Shown piece by piece: positions 8,768-17,378 of a stretch of 64,000 nt of DNA. The stretch is from CAWBRT01 sp963814745. GTDB lineage: Bacteria; Acidobacteriota; Terriglobia; Terriglobales; Acidobacteriaceae. The notes beneath the pieces are model-generated. The model was not told the origin of the DNA, did not search any database, and saw nothing but the letters and a program-made list of their open reading frames with translations. The position numbers and the translations under genes were made by a program. Numbering within the stretch: position 1 is the first letter of the stretch; the number at the start of each line of letters is the position of its first letter. The DNA lies in contig CAWFEA010000019.1 of the NCBI GenBank assembly GCA_963814745.1, positions 62,001 through 126,000 of the forward strand, in the 5' to 3' direction.

Positions 8768-10042
8768 ATGCCCCAGGGTGTCGCAGTACGGACCGTCTTG
8801 ATCATCGTTACCCTCGACACGAAGGGCGAAGAGGCAAAATACCTGCGGCAGAGAATTGTCGAAGAGGGTCTCAACGTTTTGGTCATGGACAGCAGCATCC
8901 TTGGCGAACCCGAAGGACTGATGCCCGATATTCCGGCCTCGGAGATTGCGCGCGCGGGCGGCTTCACCCGAGAGCAGTTGCGGCAGAAGGGTTCTCGCGG
9001 GGCGTGCGTCGATGAAATGCTCAAGGGCGTACGCGCCATGGTTAGCAAGCAGCATCAGGAAGGTCGCATTCACGGTGCGATTTCGCTTGGCGGGGGCATA
9101 GGCGGCATCATGGCTGCCAAAGCCATGCAAGTGCTGCCTCCCGGTTTTCCCAAGCTGCTTGTCACGCCGCTGGCCAGCGGCCCCCGCCCCTTCGGCCCGT
9201 TCGTCGGCATTCGCGACCTCACCATGATGCACTCGCTGATCGACATCTCCGGTATCAACGAGATCAGCCGCACCATCTTCGACAACGCCGCCGGCGCCAT
9301 TGCCGGTATGGTCCGCCGCTACCGCCCGATGGAGGTCAAGGGAGACAACCTCGTCGCCACCACGATGCTCGGGACCACCGACCAGGCCATGAAGTTCCTG
9401 GCGCCCAAGTTGAAGGAGGCCGGATACGAGGTCGTCATTTTTCACTCCAGCGGCACCGGTGGGCAGGTCATGGAGGACATGATCGGCCGCGGCTTCTTCC
9501 GCGGAGTGGTTGACCTGTCTCCCAACGAAGTTACCGATAACGTGATCCAGGGGCATCACGACGCCGGTCCCACACGGCTCGAAGCGGCGGGAAAGCTCGG
9601 CATTCCGCAGGTCATCGCGATGGGCTGCTGCGATTTCTTTGGGCAGGGGCCGCGCGATACGATTCCCGAAAAATGGCGGAACCGCAAGATGTACTATCAC
9701 AATCCGGCATTTACCCTGATTCGCCCCAGCGTGGAGGAGATGCGTCTGATCGGGGAGACGTTTGTGCGGAAACTCAATGCAGCCAAGGGGCCTGTGCGAG
9801 TCGTATTGCCTTTGCGCGGAATGAGTATCTCAGGTCTCGCAGGTGGCAGTACCCACGATCCCGAAGGCGACCGGGCGTTGTTTGAAGCGATGAAGAAAGG
9901 CTTGCGGCCCGACATTCCCGTTCTCGAAGTCGATGCCCACGTCAATGAAGAGCGCTTCGTGGATAGAGTAGTGGAGGCGTTTTTGGAAATCATGAAGTCA
10001 AGCCCGGCATCCGCGCCGGCAGGCCGAGGCTCATCGGAGTGA
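8768..10042 (+). CDS. Tm-1-like ATP-binding (UPF0261) family protein
   Basis: A 424-residue protein of the UPF0261/Tm-1 family. The N-terminal domain has VLIIVTLDTKGEEAKYLRQ, the central glycine loop HGAISLGGGIGGIM near residue 105, and the C-terminal half has TGGQVMEDMI and a VAMGCCDFF-like stretch (VIAMGCCDFFGQG). Plant Tm-1 binds a viral replicase; bacterial members are found in catabolic operons with unknown activity and look like ATP-binding enzymes. AGGGG precedes the ATG by eight bases. It is followed after 120 bases by a creatininase-family gene; these two families often occur side by side in uncharacterised degradation clusters, which suggests one pathway. Confidence 0.85.
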   Translation: MPQGVAVRTVLIIVTLDTKGEEAKYLRQRIVEEGLNVLVMDSSILGEPEGLMPDIPASEIARAGGFTREQLRQKGSRGACVDEMLKGVRAMVSKQHQEGRIHGAISLGGGIGGIMAAKAMQVLPPGFPKLLVTPLASGPRPFGPFVGIRDLTMMHSLIDISGINEISRTIFDNAAGAIAGMVRRYRPMEVKGDNLVATTMLGTTDQAMKFLAPKLKEAGYEVVIFHSSGTGGQVMEDMIGRGFFRGVVDLSPNEVTDNVIQGHHDAGPTRLEAAGKLGIPQVIAMGCCDFFGQGPRDTIPEKWRNRKMYYHNPAFTLIRPSVEEMRLIGETFVRKLNAAKGPVRVVLPLRGMSISGLAGGSTHDPEGDRALFEAMKKGLRPDIPVLEVDAHVNEERFVDRVVEAFLEIMKSSPASAPAGRGSSE

Positions 10043-10164
10043 TCGTCAGTTTTTGCGGTAATCGCCCTAGGAGTGTAGTGGTGACGGTTGACAATCTGTC
10101 TCGCAAGTAAGCGGCGTGCTGCGCCGGCCTGCGGGCACGAACACAGCTAAAGGAGGCTGCAATC

Positions 10165-11028
10165 ATGAAGTTGGATTTTCAGACCTGGAACATGGGCTAC
10201 CTGACGTACCCGGACGTCCAGGAATACTTGAAGCACAAGGATATCGTCATGGTGCCAGTCGCCAGCATGGAGCAGCACTCATATCACTGCCCGTTGCTGA
10301 CCGACAGCATTCACTGCGAAGACATCACCAGAATCGCGGCCGAATACGCGCAGGTGCTCTACATGCCTCAGCTCTGGGTCGGCTACAGCCCGCATCACAT
10401 GGGGCCTCCGGGAATGGGTCTGGGAACCATCACAGTGCGCGCGGAAACGTGGCGCAACATGATGTACGACATCTGCCGAAGCCTCATACACCACGGCTTC
10501 AACAAGCTGATACTGGTGGTTGGTCACGCCTCCAACATGAAGATCATCGACCCTCTCATGCGCAGCCTCAAGTACGACACCGGCGCGCTGATCGGCATTT
10601 GCAAGCCGTGGGCCGAGAATTACATGGGACTCGTGGCGGACATCCTGGAAGGTCCGCCGGAGGAGACTCCCGGCTGGCATGCGGGCGAGTTGGAAACCTC
10701 ACAGATTCTGGGAATCAACGAAAAGTGGGTGCGCATGGAGCGGGCCACCAAGAGTGCGGCGACAAAAACTCCGCCATTCCTTCCCAAATCGTTTATCAAG
10801 ACGGACGGCACGCCGAACGTAGAGTTCGAGGGCTACCAGTACTTCGTATTCCCGATGGAGCACCGCGAGTTTTCCGATACCGGTTTGATCGGCAACCCGC
10901 ATCGCGCCACCGCGGAAAAGGGTCGAGAAGCCAATAAACGGTTTGGTGAGCACCTCGGCCGCGCCTTGATGGAACTGGAGAAGATGAAGGTTGAGATCCG
11001 CAATCGGGAGTTTGTGCAACGCGTCTGA
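10165..11028 (+). CDS. Creatininase-family amidohydrolase
   Basis: A 287-residue protein matching the creatininase family over its whole length, with the metal-site regions near VPVASMEQHSYHCPLLTD (residues 30-50), a central VVGHASNMK segment and WHAGELETSQIL near residue 175. True creatininase opens creatinine; many relatives hydrolyse other cyclic amides or formamides (for example in mycofactocin or riboflavin pathways). The glutamate and histidines expected to hold zinc are present. A perfect AAAGGAGG lies before the ATG. It follows the UPF0261 gene on the same strand and probably shares its transcript. Confidence 0.85.
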   Translation: MKLDFQTWNMGYLTYPDVQEYLKHKDIVMVPVASMEQHSYHCPLLTDSIHCEDITRIAAEYAQVLYMPQLWVGYSPHHMGPPGMGLGTITVRAETWRNMMYDICRSLIHHGFNKLILVVGHASNMKIIDPLMRSLKYDTGALIGICKPWAENYMGLVADILEGPPEETPGWHAGELETSQILGINEKWVRMERATKSAATKTPPFLPKSFIKTDGTPNVEFEGYQYFVFPMEHREFSDTGLIGNPHRATAEKGREANKRFGEHLGRALMELEKMKVEIRNREFVQRV

Positions 11029-11184
11029 GTGGTTTTGCAATTGGCCATGTCGGCGGACGCAGCGCGCGTGAGAGCAGCCGGGGGAGCAGGGCCGTTCGGG
11101 TGTGCATTTTGAGCATCCGCGGTCGGCTCTCCTACCTGCTACCGGAGCGGCGCTCCGCTGCGTGGCCTTCAGGAATGTGTGTCT

Positions 11185-11308
11185 GGCTATAGCAAAACCA
11201 GGGATGGTGTATCCCGGAGTCATAGCTTTTCGTTCGACGCGACCGTCAGGGAGCGGCGACCTTAAACGAATCGAAAAAGGATACAGTACGCCTGGTTTTG
11301 CCGTAACC
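11185..11308. repeat. Large imperfect palindrome (intergenic repeat)
   Basis: gcaaaaccagg at 11192-11202 is mirrored by cctggttttgc at 11291-11301, and similarity of the arms extends outward and inward (tgtatcc and cttttcg blocks also recur in inverse order). The whole unit of about 124 bases could fold into one long stem. It lies between the creatininase and aldo/keto reductase genes. It may be a mobile palindromic unit; a role in transcript processing is possible but unproven. Confidence 0.55.
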
Positions 11309-11397
11309 GTATATCCACATACCGGTTCTCCAGGCCGCTGAAAGAGATCTAAGCCGCAGCACTCGATCAAGAGAACGGCCTGCATGAAAGGACGACT

Positions 11398-12422
11398 ATG
11401 GAATACAAGACCCTCGGCAACACTGGTTTGCTTGTGTCAACCCTCTGCCTCGGCACCATGACGTTCCACGGCGGCAAGGGCTTTTGGAAGGCAATCGGTA
11501 CCGTTGACCAGGCGGGAGCTGATGAGCTCGTCAAAGCCGCGATCGATGCCGGCATCAACTTCGTTGACACTGCCGATGTCTACTCTGAGGGCGAAAGCGA
11601 AAAGGCACTCGGCCAGTCCCTTAAGAACCTGAACATCGCCCGCAAGGATGTTGTTCTCGCCACCAAGGTCTTCAGCCGTATGGGTCCCGGGCGCAACGAC
11701 GTAGGCGCCTCACGCGGACACATCATGGATGGCGTTGACGCCAGCCTTCGCCGCCTGCAGACTGACTATATCGACCTGTATCAGATCCACGGCAACGATT
11801 CGATTACACCCGTCGAGGAAACCATGCGCGCCCTCGACACCCTGGTGAAGCAGGGCAAGGTCCGCTACATCGGCTGCTCCAACTGGCAGGCCTGGAAGAT
11901 AGCGAAATCGCTGGGCATATCCGAGCTCAGGAATCTGGCTCGCTTTGATACCTTGCAGGCTTACTACTCTGTCGCCGGTCGCGACCTCGAACGCGAAATC
12001 GTCCCTCTTCTTGAAGCCGAGAAGATCGGACTACTCGTGTGGAGTCCGCTCGCCGGCGGCCTGCTCTCCGGCAAGTTCACCGTGAGAACCAGAAGGTGGA
12101 AGGCTCGCGCCGCTCCGAGTTCGACTTCCCCATCGTCGACAAAGAACGCGCCTGGAAGATTCTCGATGTCATGATTCCGATAGGAAAGGCCCACGGCTGC
12201 AGCGCGGCCCGCGTCGCGCTCGCGTGGCTGTTAGCCAAGCCCGTGGTCACCTCCGTCATCATTGGAGCCAAGCACGTCAACCAGCTTCAGGACAACCTTG
12301 CCGCCGTAGACCTCAAACTCACTGCGGAGGAGATGAAGCAGCTCGACGAAGTCAGTGCGCTGCCACCCGAGTACCCGGGATGGATGCTTCCGCGCCAGAA
12401 TCAAACCCGCCTGCGGCCCTAG
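11398..12422 (+). pseudogene. Aldo/keto reductase, frameshifted
   Basis: The frame from ATG 11398 carries an aldo/keto reductase TIM barrel: FVDTADVYSEG with the catalytic Asp and Tyr, LATKVFSRMG (catalytic Lys), DYIDLYQIHG (His) and WSPLAGGLLSGKF. After about 12078 the homology continues in the next frame: ENQKVEGSRRSEFDFP, VALAWLLAKPVVTSVIIGAK (the NADPH-binding end) to the stop at 12422. One missing base after GGCAAGTTC explains the break. Restored length would be about 341 residues. An intact enzyme would reduce or oxidise a sugar-like carbonyl with NADP(H), fitting the neighbouring transporter. The ribosome site is a plain AAAGGA-type stretch before the ATG. Confidence 0.85.
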
Positions 12423-12558
12423 CCGCCAGGGCAAAGCAGCGATGACGCGTTTTTGACGGTGCGTCACCGCTTTCTGGAGATGCTTTTTTGAACAAAGGAC
12501 ATCAGCTCTAAAATGCAGCGAGGCGCAGAACGGGTGAAAATCGTCTTCATCGAATTTC

Positions 12559-12587
12559 TTGACATCTTTATGCGGTTACAATACGCT
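12559..12587 (+). promoter_or_regulatory. Probable promoter of the sugar ABC transporter operon
   Basis: TTGACA at 12559-12564 and TACGCT at 12582-12587 are spaced by 17 bases, upstream of the solute-binding protein gene whose start is at 12752. The -35 is perfect, the -10 is poor, which is typical of a regulated promoter. Confidence 0.4.
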
Positions 12588-12751
12588 TCTCACTCGCAAT
12601 CACTCCTGCGTTCATGCTGCTGATGCTAGGCTGGCGACAGAACCCGGCAAGACACGATTGGCAGCAGTTGATATTTTGCGACCGGGTATTCCTCACGACC
12701 AAAAGCGATACACACGATCACGCGATGCACACGATCAATGGAGGGGGAAAA

Positions 12752-14143
12752 GTGGATAACCAAACGAATGGGCCTACCAAGTCTTCCTTAAAGGCCAGGA
12801 AAATCACACGGCGAGGCTTTCTTAAGAGCGTCAGTGCTACCGGTCTCGGGATCGCCGCCATGTCGTCTTTCGGGAGCTTTGCTACCAAGGCGTACGGAGA
12901 TTCTCCCATGAAGCTCTCGCTCTGGTGTGTCCAGAATCCGCAGCAGTTCCCTTATCTGCGGGGGAGGGCGCAGTTGTTCATGGAGAAGAATCCAAACGTG
13001 CAGATCGAGATGCAGCAGATGCTGATCTCGGATCTGGGGAAAAAGGTAAACCTGGGATTTGCCACCGGCACCGCGCCGGACGGGTTCCAGACCGGCACCT
13101 GGCTGATGCCAATCTGGCTGGATAAGGATCTGGCTGCTCCCATGGACGTGACGAGGCTGGGATATTCATCGATGAAGAGTTTCGTGGACGACTATCCCAA
13201 ATCTTACATTGAGAGCTCTGTAAAGAACGGAAAGGCTTACGCATTTCCTCTCTTCTTCTACGGTTGGCTCAACTACATAAATCTGCGTCACTTCAAAGAA
13301 GCGGGCCTGGACCCGATCAAGGACGAGCCGGCCACCTGGGAGCAGATGGGCGAAGTGGCCAAAAGGTTGACCATTAAGAAGGGGCAAAGGTTCGAGCGCC
13401 AGGGCTTCAAGTTCGCCATGCATGCGCCTTTGTGGACCATGGTTCAGTTCAACCCGATCCTGCTCCAGTGCGGCGGAAAGTGGTTCGACGAGAAGGGCAA
13501 GTGCGTTGTGAACAGCCCGGCGGGAGTCAAAGCTATGACCATCCGCCGATCCATCTCGAAAGTTTATGGCGCCGAGGACCCGGCCGACAGCATCGCAACC
13601 AATCCCATTCCCATGATGGACTTTGTCAGGGAAAGAGCGTCCATGTTCTGCAGCCATCCGATCTCGCCGGTGATCTTCCGGGAAAACAATCCGGAAATGG
13701 AGCGGGGCCAATACTACAAAGGCGTTCAGATGCCGGGAGTAAAGCCCAACCAGAGGTACTCCAGTTGCTACGGCATCGTGAACTTAATCAACAAACAGAT
13801 TCCCAGTTCCAAGCAGGAAGTGCTGCATGATCTCTACCGCTTCATGATGGCCGATCTGGTCGCCTGCTGGGCGCAGGCCAAACCCTTCCCGCCGGCGCGG
13901 AAGAGCGGTTGGAGAAACAATCCCGAGGTTCAGAAATTCCCCAACGTCAATGCCATTTTCAAGGCGCAGGAAGACGGGGCATTCTTGCCAAACAGCGTTG
14001 TCTTTGACGAATTGCAAGATGTGATGCATCGCGCAATACAACGCATTATTCTGAACAATGCCGACATTCAGCAGACCCTGAATGAAGCTGCCGCGGAAGT
14101 GGACAGGGCCAACGCACAATACAAAGCAGCAGGAAAGGCGTGA
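12752..14143 (+). CDS. Sugar ABC transporter, substrate-binding protein (Tat-exported)
   Basis: A 463-residue family 1 extracellular solute-binding protein. The N-terminus has a twin-arginine signal (TRRGFLKSV at residues 19-27) and a hydrophobic stretch ending near TKAYG. The mature part has the features of MalE/UgpB-type proteins: RAQLFMEKNPNVQIEMQQ, FATGTAPDGFQTG, YAFPLFFYGWLNYINLRHFKEAGLDP and a late AKPFPPARKSGWRNNPEV. GTG 12752 was chosen because GAGGGGG stands before it and because the Tat motif then begins at the usual distance. It overlaps the first permease start (TGATG at 14141-14145). With the next three genes it forms a complete importer. Confidence 0.9.
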   Translation: MDNQTNGPTKSSLKARKITRRGFLKSVSATGLGIAAMSSFGSFATKAYGDSPMKLSLWCVQNPQQFPYLRGRAQLFMEKNPNVQIEMQQMLISDLGKKVNLGFATGTAPDGFQTGTWLMPIWLDKDLAAPMDVTRLGYSSMKSFVDDYPKSYIESSVKNGKAYAFPLFFYGWLNYINLRHFKEAGLDPIKDEPATWEQMGEVAKRLTIKKGQRFERQGFKFAMHAPLWTMVQFNPILLQCGGKWFDEKGKCVVNSPAGVKAMTIRRSISKVYGAEDPADSIATNPIPMMDFVRERASMFCSHPISPVIFRENNPEMERGQYYKGVQMPGVKPNQRYSSCYGIVNLINKQIPSSKQEVLHDLYRFMMADLVACWAQAKPFPPARKSGWRNNPEVQKFPNVNAIFKAQEDGAFLPNSVVFDELQDVMHRAIQRIILNNADIQQTLNEAAAEVDRANAQYKAAGKA

Positions 14144-15069
14144 TGGGAACCGGTACCCAGCTCCGAACGCTACCCTCAAAGCAGCCTAAGATACGGCAGG
14201 CGTCGTATCACAAGAGGATCAAGCTTTGGGGGTGGCTGTTCGTAGCGCCGACAATCGTTTTCTTCATCATCTTCAAATATGGGCCGATGCTCTTCTCCTT
14301 CTGGTTGAGCTTCAGCTCGTATGACATGGTTTCCGAACCCAGGTTCATCGGCCTGTATAACTATCAGAGCATCTTCAAGGATCCTCTTTTTATCCAGGCG
14401 CTCAAGAACACTCTGCTCTATATCACGTTTTCGACCAGCGCTATCACCATCGTAGCCTTCGTGCTCGCTTTGCTCATCAATGCAGGCATTCGCGGCAGCC
14501 GCCATTTCATGAGCATCATATTCCTGACCAACATCTTGCCTGTCATTGCCTGCTGCTATATCTGGCGCTTCTTGTTCCATCCGGACGCGCTAGTCAATCA
14601 GCTCTTGAGTCCCTTCGGGTTCGGCCGCATTCAGTGGCTCACCGAGCCGACCACGGCGATGCTCGCTCTGGTGATTGTCACGGTCTGGCGCTTCGCCCCG
14701 TATTTCATGGTGGTCTATCTCGCAGGACTTGTGGCTATTCCCAAGGATTACTATGAGGCGGCGTCCCTGGACGGGGCGAATGCCCTGGCCAGATTGCTGC
14801 ATATCACCCTGCCTTCCATGCGGCCTGTCATATTCTTCGTCATCGTGGTGTCGGGGCTGCTGTGTGCCAGGATCTTCCTTTTCGCCTACGTCATTACGCA
14901 GGGTGGCCCGAGCGGAGGCACAACCGTGCTGTCCATGCTCATTTATGACACGGGATTTTCGTATCTGAAAATGGGGCGCGCGGCGGCCATGTCGGTTGTG
15001 CTCTTTCTGATCGTTATGGTTTTTACGATCATGCAGATGCGGATCTTCATGCGGTCGGAGGAAGACTAG
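14143..15069 (+). CDS. Sugar ABC transporter permease (MalF/UgpA type)
   Basis: A 308-residue inner-membrane protein with about six membrane segments, the first at residues 28-50 (GWLFVAPTIVFFIIF). The EAA loop that contacts the ATPase is clear: YYEAASLDGANALARLLHIT followed by LP near residue 215. The family is the MalF/LacF group of carbohydrate permeases. Its ATG overlaps the stop of the binding protein, giving tight translational coupling, and two bases separate it from the second permease. Confidence 0.92.
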   Translation: MGTGTQLRTLPSKQPKIRQASYHKRIKLWGWLFVAPTIVFFIIFKYGPMLFSFWLSFSSYDMVSEPRFIGLYNYQSIFKDPLFIQALKNTLLYITFSTSAITIVAFVLALLINAGIRGSRHFMSIIFLTNILPVIACCYIWRFLFHPDALVNQLLSPFGFGRIQWLTEPTTAMLALVIVTVWRFAPYFMVVYLAGLVAIPKDYYEAASLDGANALARLLHITLPSMRPVIFFVIVVSGLLCARIFLFAYVITQGGPSGGTTVLSMLIYDTGFSYLKMGRAAAMSVVLFLIVMVFTIMQMRIFMRSEED

Positions 15070-15070
15070 G

Positions 15071-15907
15071 ATGAAGAGAGTGGGCAAGGCCTTATGGAAT
15101 CTGGAGTGGCTCAAGATGTTGCCTCTGATCGCCTTGACGCTTCTTTTCGTCTTTCCGATCATCTGGATGTTCAGCATGTCGTTTCAAAGCGGGGACAAGA
15201 TGTTCGAGATGACCTTCGAATGGGTCCCCAAGGTGTGGCATTTTGAAAATTATCCAAATGCTATTTCGCGGGCCGATTTTCCCAGGTTCTTTCTCAACAG
15301 CGGCATCGTCTCCTTTTCCGTAATGCTGAGCAACATGATCTTCTGTACCCTCGCCGGATACGGTTTGGCCAAGTATCGCTTCGCCGGCGCCAAGCTCGCA
15401 TTGCTGGCCATTCTGAGCACCCTCATGCTGCCGATGGAGGTGACTCTCGTCCCTACCTTCCTGGTGATCAAATGGTTCGGCTGGGTCAATAGTCTGAAGG
15501 GTATCGTGGCCCCGCTCTTAGTGGATGCCTTCGGCGTGTTCCTGATGCGTCAGTTCATCATCAAGGTGCCGACCGAATATATTGAGGCGGCGAGAATCGA
15601 CGGGGCGGGAGAGTTCAGTATCCTCTGGCGGGTGATCCTTCCCCAGTGTAAGCCGGCGCTGGCCACTTTGGCCATTTTTGCCTTCCGCGACAGTTGGGAC
15701 CAGTACTTGTGGCCTTTGGTAGTGGTTACGACCGACCAGTTCCGGACCTATCCTCTCGGTTTGGTGATCTTCGAAGAGGAATACAACATTCCTCAGAACG
15801 AGGTGCTGGTCATAGCGGTCCTGGCGACGATTCCCGCCCTTGTCGTCTTTTGGCTGCTGCAGAAATTTCTGCGCACGGGATTCACGCTCACCGGGTTGAA
15901 GGGCTAG
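15071..15907 (+). CDS. Sugar ABC transporter permease (MalG/UgpE type)
   Basis: A 278-residue protein with about six membrane helices; the first (LIALTLLFVFPIIWMFSMSF) spans roughly residues 18-37. The EAA loop reads EYIEAARIDGAGEFSILWRV followed by ILP near residue 185. It pairs with the preceding MalF-type permease. AGGA lies just before the ATG. Confidence 0.92.
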   Translation: MKRVGKALWNLEWLKMLPLIALTLLFVFPIIWMFSMSFQSGDKMFEMTFEWVPKVWHFENYPNAISRADFPRFFLNSGIVSFSVMLSNMIFCTLAGYGLAKYRFAGAKLALLAILSTLMLPMEVTLVPTFLVIKWFGWVNSLKGIVAPLLVDAFGVFLMRQFIIKVPTEYIEAARIDGAGEFSILWRVILPQCKPALATLAIFAFRDSWDQYLWPLVVVTTDQFRTYPLGLVIFEEEYNIPQNEVLVIAVLATIPALVVFWLLQKFLRTGFTLTGLKG

Positions 15908-16027
15908 ATGGAGAAAAGGGCTGAAGCTGTTGCTGCCAACTTCGATGTTCTGCTTTGGAGCTTCTCCCACGAGCTGCAGAAGACAGAGCAGTTGATCTTG
16001 CCATTGATGGGGATCAGAAAACCGTGA
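15908..16027 (+). CDS. Possible small protein between permease and ATPase genes
   Basis: A 39-residue frame that starts on the base after the permease stop codon and ends 33 bases before the ATPase gene. It begins MEKRAEAVAANFDVLLWSFS and ends with a hydrophobic LILPLMGIRKP. There is no strong ribosome site of its own beyond the preceding stop-start contact. It could be a coupled small protein or just the operon spacer. Confidence 0.25.
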   Translation: MEKRAEAVAANFDVLLWSFSHELQKTEQLILPLMGIRKP

Positions 16028-16060
16028 GGCCGAGAACCAGAAGGGGGTTAATTCGCATTA

Positions 16061-17158
16061 ATGGCTGAGATACGTCTGGAAGATGTCACCAAGAAATTCG
16101 GTAAAACGATTGTTGTAGATCAAATCAGCTTGACCGCGGCAGACAAGGAATTCCTCGTGCTTGTAGGCCCCTCTGGCTGCGGCAAGACCACCACTCTTCG
16201 CATGATCGCCGGCCTGGAAGATATAACCGAAGGGGAGATCTACATCGGCGAAAGACCCGTCTGGGATGTCCACCCTAAAGACCGGGACATCGCCATGGTT
16301 TTTCAGAACTATGCCCTCTACCCGCACATGACGATCTACGACAACATCGCGTTTGGTCTCAGATTCAAGAAGGTGGAGCGGCGCGAGATCGACAGGCGGG
16401 TGAAGGAAACGGCGAAGATTTTAGGCATCGACCAACTGCTCAACCGGAAGCCAAAGGACCTGTCGGGAGGACAGCGCCAGCGGGCGGCTATGGGGAGAGC
16501 GATCGTCAGACAACCCCAAGCGTTCTTATTTGACGAACCGCTCAGTAACCTGGATGCGAAACTGCGCGTCCACATGCGGGGAGAGTTGGTCAAGCTCCAC
16601 CAGAGACTTGAGACGACGATCGTTTACGTCACTCATGATCAGGTCGAGGCCATGACGATGGCCGATCGGATCGTGATCATGAACGAAGGCATCATCCAGC
16701 AAATGGGATTGCCTATGGACGTTTACAACCATCCCAAGAACATCTTCGTGGCCGGCTTCATCGGAAGCCCTACGATGAATTTCTGGGAAGGCAGGCTCGT
16801 GGAAGAAAATGGCGTCCTACTTGTGCAGGGTGTGAACCTCAAGCTCTGCGTCCCGGAGCAACTGAGAGCGCGGTTTATGGCAGCCAAGGACCGCGACATT
16901 ATTTTTGGCATCCGCCCGGAACGTATTTACACCTCCCAATTCAGGCATTTGGCCGCAGGAGGGCAGCCGCTTCGCGCGAAGGTGGTGGTGGTGGAGTCCT
17001 TGGGAAATACGGTTAACCTTCTGGCTACAAGCGGAGACGTTCAATTCACCGCGTCCGTGGATCCCGCGAGCGAGGCGCGGCCCAGGGAGGAGATGGAATT
17101 CTACCTCGACATGAGCTGGATGCATGTTTTCGATAAAAGTACAGGAGAGGCCTACTAG
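16061..17158 (+). CDS. Sugar ABC transporter ATP-binding protein (MalK/UgpC/MsmX type)
   Basis: A 365-residue ATPase. Walker A GPSGCGKTT at residues 36-44, Q-loop in VFQNYALYPHM, signature LSGGQRQR near 135, Walker B FLFDEPLSNLDAKLR and H-loop YVTHD follow in order. The C-terminal 120 residues form the TOBE/MOP regulatory domain typical of carbohydrate importers (FGIRPERI, VVVVESLGNTVNLLA). It energises the importer encoded just upstream. The stop codon lies inside the left arm of the palindromic element at 17155-17282. Confidence 0.95.
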   Translation: MAEIRLEDVTKKFGKTIVVDQISLTAADKEFLVLVGPSGCGKTTTLRMIAGLEDITEGEIYIGERPVWDVHPKDRDIAMVFQNYALYPHMTIYDNIAFGLRFKKVERREIDRRVKETAKILGIDQLLNRKPKDLSGGQRQRAAMGRAIVRQPQAFLFDEPLSNLDAKLRVHMRGELVKLHQRLETTIVYVTHDQVEAMTMADRIVIMNEGIIQQMGLPMDVYNHPKNIFVAGFIGSPTMNFWEGRLVEENGVLLVQGVNLKLCVPEQLRARFMAAKDRDIIFGIRPERIYTSQFRHLAAGGQPLRAKVVVVESLGNTVNLLATSGDVQFTASVDPASEARPREEMEFYLDMSWMHVFDKSTGEAY

Positions 17159-17282
17159 CAGGCTGCTGAAAAACGCGCCGCAGCAACGAGCGAGGCGCTA
17201 GGGAATGTGTGCGGCATAAATGGGTTAAGCAAGTAATTGTGTCACCGACCTGCCCGGAAACTGTTTTTCAGCGACCTGCTAG
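17155..17282. repeat. MITE-like inverted-repeat element after the ATPase gene
   Basis: A 20-base arm at 17155-17174 (ctagcaggctgctgaaaaac) is mirrored with two mismatches by 17263-17282. The enclosed 88 bases are non-coding. The left arm overlaps the ATPase stop codon, so insertion there may have set the present end of the gene. Ends of the type caggctgctgaaaaa recur in many bacterial genomes, suggesting a non-autonomous mobile unit, and the paired arms could also act as a terminator. Confidence 0.55.
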
Positions 17283-17378
17283 CGTAGTCTCGCCAACCTT
17301 CTGCTGCCGACACGCTACCCTGTTACGCCGTTGGCCGAAGCTGAAGGGGTTCGCCTACCATTCTGAGGAGGAGACGAA

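Noticed and set aside
8618..9700. 360-codon minus-strand frame opposite the UPF0261 gene
   Set aside because: Antisense shadow caused by G/C-rich third codon positions; no start signal and it runs through the hairpin and operator region.
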